From JBBIJH01 sp037446075 (GTDB lineage: Bacteria > Bacteroidota > Ignavibacteria > UBA10030 > JAHEZR01): a stretch of DNA of 5,159 nucleotides. The notes under the pieces are model-generated. The model was not told the origin of the DNA. It ran no database searches and saw only the letters and a program-made list of their open reading frames with translations. The DNA lies in contig JBBIJH010000191.1 of the NCBI GenBank assembly GCA_037446075.1, forward strand, positions 1 through 5,159. The letters run 5' to 3'. Shown here piece after piece: positions 1-5,159 of this stretch. The first letter of the stretch is position 1, and each line of letters begins with the position of its first letter. Made by a program: the position numbers and the translations under genes.

Positions 1-614
<614 letters not shown>

Positions 615-619
<5 letters not shown>

Positions 620-635
620 GGCAATCACTCTCAGA
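615..635. other. Small inverted repeat across two convergent stop codons
   Basis: TCTGAG (615-620) and CTCAGA (630-635) are perfect inverted 6-mers, with a possible G-T pair inside. The repeat contains the TGA of the upstream gene and overlaps the stop of the facing gene at 631-633. No T-run follows on either strand, so it does not qualify as a standard intrinsic terminator. It may be a weak bidirectional stem or chance. Confidence 0.25.
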
Positions 636-1614
636 CAAGATTGGTGATCTCATCGAGGGTGGCCGTCGCAGTACCGGGCTTTGCGATGGCTACTGCTGCG
701 GCGGCATTGCTAAAGAGAAGAGCGTCGCAAGGTGGGAGTTTGCTCAGTCGTGCGCAGACGTATGCAGCCAGGGCAGTATCGCCGGCGCCAGTGATGTCGA
801 CGATTGTTCTTGCAACCGAGGGGTGGTGAAGGGGTGGAGAATTCTTCTCGAAGAGTCTCGTCCCGTCGGGTCCGATCGTCAGCAGAACAGCCTTGCGCGC
901 CTGCGGAAGGAGAGCTTTCCCGAGTCTGTTGAAGTTTTCAGCCGTCGGCGGAATTCCGGTCCCTTGAGCTGCCTCTAGTTCATTGACCACAAGCAGGTCA
1001 AAGCCCTTGCAAAGGTGAATCTGGTGGCGAGAGTTTCCGACGGAAAGGATCTTCATTTGCCTACATAGTTTCGGGATGGAACGAAGCAGATCCTTGTCGA
1101 AGAGATGAGCAACCTGGTCCACGACAACGACGGCATCGAGTGACTTCGCCACGCGTCTGAGGGCAGAAACGATTCTGGTTCTAGCTTTCGTGACAATGCC
1201 GTTCTCGGGCATAAGAGTCCTGACGAGCAGTAGTTCCTGAGGTTGTCCGTTCGGGGCACGGGCAATGATTTTTTCGTAGGTGTTGGTCGGTAGAGATTTC
1301 AGGATGATGAGCTTGTCGGGCTTTACCTTATTTTTCTTGAGAGCCTTTACGAGCGTCTTCCCGTCATCGTCGTCACCAATAAGACCGAGAAGGAACACGG
1401 TAGCCCCAAGTGCAGCGAAGTTGCTCGCAACGTTTCCGGCAGCACCCGGTGCAATGATCCGTTGCTCAAATTCATATAACGGGACGGGAGTCTCCTTCGA
1501 AGTCCCACGAACAAGACCATGAGTGTACTTGTCCAGGAATACATCACCAACGACCGGAACGGTAAGCTCCTGGAATTTCCTTGCAATCTTTCTTATGTCT
1601 TCCTTTGTCATCAC
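631..1614 (-). CDS. PfkB-family sugar kinase, RfaE/HldE kinase-domain type
   Basis: The 327-residue protein has the ribokinase/PfkB fold pattern throughout. Residues 20-30 (PVVGDVFLDKY) form the first strand and substrate loop, and residues 38-45 (TSKETPVP) match the S-x-E-x-P-V-P segment typical of RfaE/HldE-type heptose-phosphate kinases. Residues 56-71 (PGAAGNVASNFAALGA) are PfkB signature 1, and residues 273-280 (DITGAGDT) are signature 2 with the catalytic Asp and the anion-hole GAGD. The end, PGTATATLDEI, resembles the tail of the RfaE kinase domain (GTATVT...). Length fits a kinase domain alone: the C-terminal cytidylyltransferase-like domain of bifunctional HldE is absent. The likely reaction is ATP-dependent phosphorylation of a sugar or sugar phosphate in the cytoplasm. 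The exact substrate is not determined, and a heptose 7-phosphate is the family-based guess. The first codon is GTG (1614-1612), directly followed by ATG (1611-1609); either may start, and the ribosome-binding site is weak (AGAG-like). Confidence 0.85.
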   Translation of the reverse strand: MMTKEDIRKIARKFQELTVPVVGDVFLDKYTHGLVRGTSKETPVPLYEFEQRIIAPGAAGNVASNFAALGATVFLLGLIGDDDDGKTLVKALKKNKVKPDKLIILKSLPTNTYEKIIARAPNGQPQELLLVRTLMPENGIVTKARTRIVSALRRVAKSLDAVVVVDQVAHLFDKDLLRSIPKLCRQMKILSVGNSRHQIHLCKGFDLLVVNELEAAQGTGIPPTAENFNRLGKALLPQARKAVLLTIGPDGTRLFEKNSPPLHHPSVARTIVDITGAGDTALAAYVCARLSKLPPCDALLFSNAAAAVAIAKPGTATATLDEITNLV

Positions 1615-1634
1615 GGCTCTGTTCAGTGCGAGCT

Positions 1635-1663
1635 AATGTAGGAAATTCTAAAAAGTGAATCAA
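1635..1663 (-). promoter_or_regulatory. Possible sigma-70-type promoter for the kinase gene
   Basis: On the minus strand, TTGATT (1663-1658; 4/6 to TTGACA) and TACATT (1640-1635; 4/6 to TATAAT) are separated by 17 bp. Transcription would start near 1628, leaving a leader of about 14 nt before the GTG start. The region lies in the 69-bp gap between divergent genes, where a promoter is expected. Each box is only a partial match, so this is tentative. Confidence 0.35.
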
Positions 1664-1674
1664 TCAAATCTTCT

Positions 1675-1678
1675 GAGG
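1675..1678 (+). promoter_or_regulatory. Ribosome-binding site deciding the GTG start at 1684
   Basis: GAGG lies five bases before GTG at 1684. There is no ATG or GTG further upstream in frame before the TAG at 1639-1641. The GTG also places the nucleotide-binding signature ten residues from the N-terminus, as usual for this family. Together these support the non-ATG start. Confidence 0.6.
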
Positions 1679-1683
1679 CGACG

Positions 1684-2418
1684 GTGGCTACGAGGAGAAA
1701 AGTCCGCGCTGTAATCCTGGCGGCGGGTAAGGGCACCCGCATGAAAACAGGTGTCCCCAAGCTCTTGATTCAGGTGGAAGGAAAACCGATTATCCGTCGG
1801 GTCGTTGATGCTTGTCGGCTTCCAGAGGTTGAGAAGATCTATGTCGTCGTGGGACACAGGGCGAAGATGATCAGAGTCGCTGCAGGCCCCGGTTGCGAAT
1901 TCGTCCTTCAAAGAAAGCAACTGGGAACCGCCCACGCTTTAAGGCAACTTGAACCGATCCTGGAGACATACCGGGGAGATCTCCTCGTTGTCGTGGGCGA
2001 CAGCCCGTTCCTGAGCCGCAGAGTTCTACATCTGCTACTCACTGTGCACCAGCGGTCAGGGGTCGCGGCTTCATTCCTGACCACGACTTATCAGAATCCC
2101 CCGCCTTACGCACGAGTTGTCAGAGACAAAAGCTCAAGAGTAGTGGATATAGTTGAGGAATTTCGGTGCACTGCAACCCAGAGACGCATCAAGGAAGTTT
2201 TCACTTCTCACTATTGCCTTCGCGCTGAGATTGCCCTGCCTTTTCTCAAACAAATTAAGAATGAGAATCCGAAGAGGGAGTATTACCTCACGGATCTTAT
2301 TCCTATCCTTCTCCGTCATGGATACAAAGTGAAAGCCGTGAAGGTGCGCAACCCGCTTCTTGTGTTCGGTATCAACGACGTTCGGGACCTTCAATGGGCT
2401 TTGAGAAGGTCGAATTAG
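1684..2418 (+). CDS. Stand-alone GlmU-like sugar-1-phosphate nucleotidyltransferase
   Basis: The 244-residue cytoplasmic enzyme consists of one Rossmann-like nucleotidyltransferase domain. Visible motifs are LAAGKGTRM (12-20) with VPKLL (24-28) for NTP binding, QRKQLGTAHAL (76-86) matching the Q-x-L-G-T-G/A-H-A uracil-binding loop of GlmU, GDSPFL (105-110) with the metal-binding Asp, REYYLTDL (198-205), and VFGINDVRDL (227-236) with the second metal-binding Asn. These point to the uridylyltransferase half of GlmU (UTP + sugar-1-P to UDP-sugar + PPi). The left-handed beta-helix acetyltransferase half of true GlmU (about 450 residues) is missing, and the stop follows the first domain directly. 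Several sugar-pocket positions differ from GlmU: Y-A-R-V replaces Y-G-R-I/V at 142-145, and V-F-T-S replaces V-N-x-G at 172-175. The substrate may therefore not be GlcNAc-1-P. The divergent kinase could provide a phosphorylated sugar for the same route, which is inference. Confidence 0.85.
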   Translation: MATRRKVRAVILAAGKGTRMKTGVPKLLIQVEGKPIIRRVVDACRLPEVEKIYVVVGHRAKMIRVAAGPGCEFVLQRKQLGTAHALRQLEPILETYRGDLLVVVGDSPFLSRRVLHLLLTVHQRSGVAASFLTTTYQNPPPYARVVRDKSSRVVDIVEEFRCTATQRRIKEVFTSHYCLRAEIALPFLKQIKNENPKREYYLTDLIPILLRHGYKVKAVKVRNPLLVFGINDVRDLQWALRRSN

Positions 2419-2574
2419 CTGCGGGGTGGGTGAGGCGACTGATCCCATCGACACGAAGATTTTTTTTGTGGTGAATCTCTGAGAAGCAAATTACACATAT
2501 CATCCTGGATACTACTTTCCCTTCTGAGTTATGTCTTCTGCATCGACCCAGTTCACAGCCGGAACAAAACTGAA
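2419..2574. other. Intergenic stretch with a T8 run and hidden signal-peptide-like coding
   Basis: This 156-bp stretch separates the nucleotidyltransferase stop from the first ATG of the propeller gene. It holds a run of eight T at 2460-2467. A weak imperfect stem lies upstream (GGTGGG about 2425-2430 with CCCATC 2444-2449), but ten bases separate it from the T-run, so a terminator is not well supported. From about 2479 the frame of the downstream gene already reads as coding: RSK, then SSWILLSLLSYVF, then CIDPVHSR, which looks like the n-, h- and c-regions of a signal peptide. I see no convincing promoter. Confidence 0.45.
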
Positions 2575-2931
2575 ATGATCCCGACAGCGATTCCCTCGAT
2601 CAAGCTTGAGAAGCTCTGCATGCCTGGCCGCTCGCCAGCACAGCTCAACGCGCAGGTCATCGAGGATGGCCGTGCGCCGTATGGTCGGCTCCTCATTGGA
2701 ACGATTAGCGCAAACGTGGGCTACCTGGTGGACTACGACTTCGAGACGGGGTCAGTCCATTACAACCCGACAGTCCCATTCCGAACAGGTCCAGACTCTG
2801 AGAACTTGAGCGGATCGATTTGCATCTGGGGCGTCGCCCACTATGATCAGAACACGGCATATATTGCAAGCACGATCAATGCTGGCATGTATCGGTATTA
2901 CCTGCAATCTCTAAAGATGACTCAGAGCTAA
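2575..2931 (+). pseudogene. N-terminal fragment of a beta-propeller protein, ended by a premature TAA
   Basis: This 118-codon frame stops at TAA 2929-2931, but the same reading frame resumes at once as good propeller sequence (FPFGAKSFVNNELVDGE and on). The two pieces are therefore parts of one gene of about 668 codons. The fragment carries two blade-type repeats: GRLLIGTIS...LVDYDFETG (37-59) and NTAYIASTINAGMYRY (93-108). The ATG at 2575 has no clear ribosome-binding site. Signal-peptide-like sequence lies in frame just upstream, so the true N-terminus is probably earlier, near 2470-2480, where no ATG, GTG or TTG is in frame. The stop may be a nonsense mutation, a pair of compensating indels or an assembly error. 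A functional separate 118-residue protein is unlikely. Confidence 0.6.
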
Positions 2932-2970
2932 TTTCCCTTTGGCGCGAAGAGCTTCGTCAACAACGAGCTG

Positions 2971-4581
2971 GTGGACGGAGAGTCTTACATCTGGCAGCTC
3001 CATAAAGCAGCAGATGGGAAGGTATATGGAGGAACGTGGCCAAACGCGAAACTCGTGTCCTATGATCCTTCGACCGGAGAGTTTGAAGATCACGGGCAGA
3101 TGGCTGAAAGCGAGCAATATCTCATTGGAGTGAATGGGGAGTTTCCGGACAGAATTTACTGTGGCATTGGAGCCCACGCGCAGCTGGTAGAGTACAACAC
3201 GAAAACAAAAACAAGGCGCAATCTGTTTGGCGATCGATACAAGAACCGAGAAGCTTTCTCACAACTCAAACGAGTTGGTAATCTTCTGATAGCATTGGTC
3301 TATCCGCAGCCGATTCTCCTGGTGATCGATCCCGTGAAAGGAGAGGTCCTCAGAGAGATTCTCGTACCGGATCAGGAAGACGATTTTTATCGTGGGAATG
3401 CCAAGTCCCTCACGGTTCGGGGCAATGAAGTGTATTTCGGCATGAATCCCAGTAACCATCTCTACAAGTATGATGTGAAAAATGATCAGCTCACTCTCGT
3501 TGGGCAAGGCCTTGGAGGGCCGATCGGGATTGTCGGGAAGCGCTATTTGTATTTGAAGACGATGACCGAGCGGTACAAGATCTATGACCTCCAGAGGAAT
3601 CAGATCATCAAAGAGGCTCAGCTTCATCTCGAGACAGACGATGGAATGATCATCTTCTCAATGAACTTCGGTCCCGGGGGGAAAGTCTATGGCGGTTCCT
3701 TCATCAATCAACATCTGTGGGTCTACGATCCTGCGACGAACAAGTGCCAAGACCTTGGTGTCGCCATCAACTTGGGCGGACAGGTCAACAGCATGGTTTC
3801 ACACAAAGGGAAACTCTACATCGGTCACTATATTTTGGCGACTGTCTCGGTCTACGATCCATCGAAACCGTGGAATCCCGCTCCCGCCGAGAATCCAAAT
3901 CCGAGGATCATCGGAAGTGTTGGCCACGAGCAGGATCGTATTCACGACATGGTCGTTGGCACCGACGGGAAGATTTACCTGGGCACGTATCCGGCAAAAG
4001 GCAGGCGAGGAGGCAGTTTGACGATCCTCGACCCCGAGACCGAGCAGATGGAAGTCCATCGAAACATCATCCCGCTTCAAAGCATCCGATCGTTGGAATC
4101 TTCGAGGGACGGCATCATCTATGTGGGCAGCGACAAACACATCGGACTCGGCAACATCGGGGAGGAAGAGAAGGATGCACATGTGATCGGATGGGATGTG
4201 CGGCAGAAGAAGATTGTCCACGACTTCGTTCCGGTTTCTGGTGCGAGAATTGTCTGGAAGATCTCTGAAGGAAAGGACAGGATGCTCTATGGAGGTGCTG
4301 ACAGTAGGTTTTTCATCTACAATCCCGAGACCAGGACAGTCGTCTACAGCCAGGATCCCGGCTGGGGATCCGTGCTTCACCTTGTTGCGAGCAAGAAGGA
4401 TGGGAAGGTGTACGGTATCGCCAAGAAAGGTGTGTTCATGTTCGATCCAACCACGCGGCGGCTCACCCTTCTCGTCCCGATGGAAACGGAGGGCTGGACG
4501 GATTATATCATTGAGAATGAACAGGGTGATCTGTACCTTGGGATTCGCGAGTGGTTGTATCGGCTGCATCGAGAGGGATAG
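2971..4581 (+). CDS. Multi-blade beta-propeller protein (main part; 5' end disrupted)
   Basis: The 536 residues are built almost entirely of repeats of the form G-K-x-Y-x-G, 8-15 residues, a hydrophobic pair, Y-D-P-x-T and a short strand. Copies begin near residues 16 (GKVYGGTWPNAKLVSYDPST), 60 (DRIYCG), 152 (NEVYFG), 237 (GKVYGG), 280 (GKLYIG), 333 (GKIYLG), 381 (GIIYVG), 437 (RMLYGG), 478 (GKVYGI) and 519 (GDLYLG). This is typical of beta-propellers related to the PQQ/YVTN/SMP-30-like superfamily. With the upstream fragment there are about a dozen copies, enough for one large or two fused propellers. No catalytic motif is recognised, so the function is unknown; ligand or glycan binding, or lyase activity, is possible. 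GTG at 2971 is only the first start-like codon after the premature TAA. It has no ribosome-binding site and falls inside a repeat, so it is probably not a real start. The hydrophobic segment upstream suggests an exported protein. Confidence 0.7.
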   Translation: MDGESYIWQLHKAADGKVYGGTWPNAKLVSYDPSTGEFEDHGQMAESEQYLIGVNGEFPDRIYCGIGAHAQLVEYNTKTKTRRNLFGDRYKNREAFSQLKRVGNLLIALVYPQPILLVIDPVKGEVLREILVPDQEDDFYRGNAKSLTVRGNEVYFGMNPSNHLYKYDVKNDQLTLVGQGLGGPIGIVGKRYLYLKTMTERYKIYDLQRNQIIKEAQLHLETDDGMIIFSMNFGPGGKVYGGSFINQHLWVYDPATNKCQDLGVAINLGGQVNSMVSHKGKLYIGHYILATVSVYDPSKPWNPAPAENPNPRIIGSVGHEQDRIHDMVVGTDGKIYLGTYPAKGRRGGSLTILDPETEQMEVHRNIIPLQSIRSLESSRDGIIYVGSDKHIGLGNIGEEEKDAHVIGWDVRQKKIVHDFVPVSGARIVWKISEGKDRMLYGGADSRFFIYNPETRTVVYSQDPGWGSVLHLVASKKDGKVYGIAKKGVFMFDPTTRRLTLLVPMETEGWTDYIIENEQGDLYLGIREWLYRLHREG

Positions 4582-4643
4582 CCCCCTTCCCTCGCTGATG
4601 GGTCTCACGGTTCCTGTCCATCCTGCCTGTGTGCGTTTCATGC

Positions 4644-4672
4644 TTGACATTGCGCAAGGTTTGTGTTAGATT
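4644..4672 (+). promoter_or_regulatory. Strong sigma-70-type promoter with extended -10
   Basis: A perfect -35 box TTGACA (4644-4649) is followed after exactly 17 bp by TAGATT (4667-4672; 4/6 to TATAAT). The -10 is preceded by TGT (4664-4666), fitting the TGn extended -10 element. Transcription would begin near 4679-4680. It lies about 60 bp after the propeller stop and points to the efflux adaptor gene, leaving a leader of about 176 nt. Confidence 0.65.
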
Positions 4673-4679
4673 CTTTGAG

Positions 4680-4855
4680 TCTTCTGCGACTCGGAGTTCC
4701 GAAATCGGTCTGAGGATTCTCGCCCGCCTCGCACAGAGTTCGGGCAGGCACTGAGGAGTATGGACTTCGCTCTGGCTGCCCGCCTTGTGGAAGGGCTGTC
4801 CGGGCGAGTTCAGGGCAAGCAGCTCGCACCTTCAAGAAGCACAGGAACGCGGGCC
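4680..4855 (+). promoter_or_regulatory. Long structured leader of the efflux adaptor gene
   Basis: Between the inferred transcription start and the ATG at 4856 there are mutually exclusive GC-rich pairings. GCCCG (4722-4726) can pair with CGGGC (4741-4745). CGGGCAG (4741-4747) can instead pair with CTGCCCG (4776-4782), a perfect 7-bp stem. The latter segment can also pair through GCCCG (4778-4782) with CGGGC (4801-4805). The loop of the middle stem contains GAGGAG and an ATG (4760) in frame with the downstream gene. Such competing stems would suit attenuation or translation control, but stems this short in GC-rich DNA can arise by chance. No known riboswitch class is recognised. Confidence 0.3.
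4843..4847 (+). promoter_or_regulatory. Ribosome-binding site for the start at 4856
   Basis: AGGAA lies eight bases before ATG 4856. This favours 4856 over the in-frame ATG at 4760, whose GAGGAG is only one base away and thus too close. The 4856 start also puts the charged n-region directly before the membrane segment. Confidence 0.55.
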
Positions 4856-5159
4856 ATGAAACGACCTCTCCTGATAACTCTCCTTGTTGTTGCCGGCCTA
4901 TCCCTTGTAGTAGTCTTGGTCCTGCGTTCCAGGGCGCCCACCTCCGCCCTGCGATCAGATACTGCCTCGGTGCCATCTGGCAGTGCCGTTCTGACCCCTG
5001 AAGTTGTCTTTCCTGTCGAGGTCTCTGTTGCGCGCCGGGGAGATCTTGTGAAACGCTTGAACACGACCGGGACTGTTCGGGCAAAGCGGGAGGTGGATCT
5101 TCTATCCCGTGTGGGAGGGGAGATCGTTCAGTTGTCCGTGCACAATGGGAAGTCTGTGG
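4856..5159 (+). CDS. Efflux periplasmic adaptor (HlyD/AcrA-type membrane fusion protein), 3' truncated
   Basis: The frame runs from ATG 4856 through the window end, so 101 residues are visible of an expected 350-420. It begins MKRP followed by a hydrophobic stretch (residues 5-22, LLITLLVVAGLSLVVVLV), an inner-membrane anchor or signal sequence. A Ser/Thr/Ala/Pro-rich linker follows to about residue 50. FPVEVSVARRGDLVKRL (about 54-70), NTTGTVRAKREVDLLSRVGG and EIVQLSVHNGKSV then match the N-terminal beta-barrel and first half of the lipoyl/barrel-sandwich region of RND or ABC-type adaptors (pattern: V-x-R-G-D-L, a-T-G-x-V, v-x-S-x-V-x-G-x-I-x-x-L-x-V-x-x-G). Such proteins link an inner-membrane pump to an outer-membrane channel in tripartite export. 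The pump genes are expected downstream outside the window. An in-frame ATG at 4760 would add 32 residues before the anchor and is less likely. The gene has its own promoter at 4644-4672. Confidence 0.85.
   Translation, partial: MKRPLLITLLVVAGLSLVVVLVLRSRAPTSALRSDTASVPSGSAVLTPEVVFPVEVSVARRGDLVKRLNTTGTVRAKREVDLLSRVGGEIVQLSVHNGKSV

Noticed and set aside
2425..2467. Possible intrinsic terminator after the nucleotidyltransferase gene (stem plus T8)
   Set aside because: The stem is imperfect, with a large loop, and ends about ten bases before the T-run, so the standard geometry is not met.
2929..2931. Programmed stop-codon readthrough or recoding at the internal TAA
   Set aside because: TAA followed by T is an efficient stop context, no recoding signal is seen nearby, and the better-fitting third-frame segment points to indels instead.
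3717..4268. 183-codon plus-strand frame inside the propeller gene
   Set aside because: It overlaps the repeat-bearing frame and its translation is rich in Arg, His and Cys with no motif; it is an out-of-frame shadow.
4573..4593. Inverted repeat GAGGG/CCCTC around the propeller stop codon as a terminator
   Set aside because: It is only five pairs with an 11-base loop, and no T-run follows.
3799..4650. 283-codon open frame on the minus strand opposite the propeller gene
   Set aside because: It lies fully antisense to convincing propeller repeats, shows no recognisable domain, and is explained as a shadow frame.
4760..4855. Small leader peptide or N-terminal extension starting at ATG 4760
   Set aside because: Its GAGGAG is one base from the ATG, it runs in frame without a stop into the adaptor, and it would displace the membrane anchor from the N-terminus.
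4638..5084. 148-codon open frame on the minus strand at the right end
   Set aside because: It is antisense to the promoter, leader and efflux adaptor; its translation is Arg/Ser/Pro/Gln-rich without a recognisable pattern.

Overview
The window looks like a contig end from a Gram-negative (diderm) bacterium, probably an uncultured lineage. The evidence is a membrane-anchored HlyD/AcrA-type periplasmic adaptor, a probably exported beta-propeller and two sugar-activation enzymes, all at moderate GC (roughly low 50s %). No gene points to a named genus. The first 49 bases are almost pure C and look like a sequencing or assembly artefact rather than biology.

Layout: (1) 50-619 (+), the 3' end of a large six-hairpin-glycosidase-like protein. 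(2) 631-1614 (-), a PfkB-type sugar kinase of the RfaE/HldE kinase-domain type, converging on gene 1 with an 11-bp gap. (3) 1684-2418 (+), a stand-alone GlmU-type sugar-1-phosphate nucleotidyltransferase, divergent from the kinase across a 69-bp intergenic region. (4) 2575-4581 (+), a long repeat-built beta-propeller whose reading frame is broken by one TAA at 2929-2931. Upstream of its first ATG the same frame encodes what looks like a signal peptide but has no normal start codon. (5) 4644-4855, a strong sigma-70-type promoter with a long leader. (6) 4856-5159 (+), the N-terminus of an RND/ABC efflux periplasmic adaptor cut by the window edge.

How they may fit together (inference): genes 1-4 have a carbohydrate flavour. 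A kinase that phosphorylates a sugar and a nucleotidyltransferase that makes an NDP-sugar sit back to back and could feed surface glycan synthesis, while the glycosidase-like protein and the propeller could act on glycans. The efflux adaptor has its own promoter and starts a separate unit. No mobile element, CRISPR array, tRNA or rRNA was seen. The points most worth a second look are the altered sugar pocket of the GlmU-like enzyme, the clustered lesions at the 5' end of the propeller gene, and the competing stems in the leader of the efflux gene.
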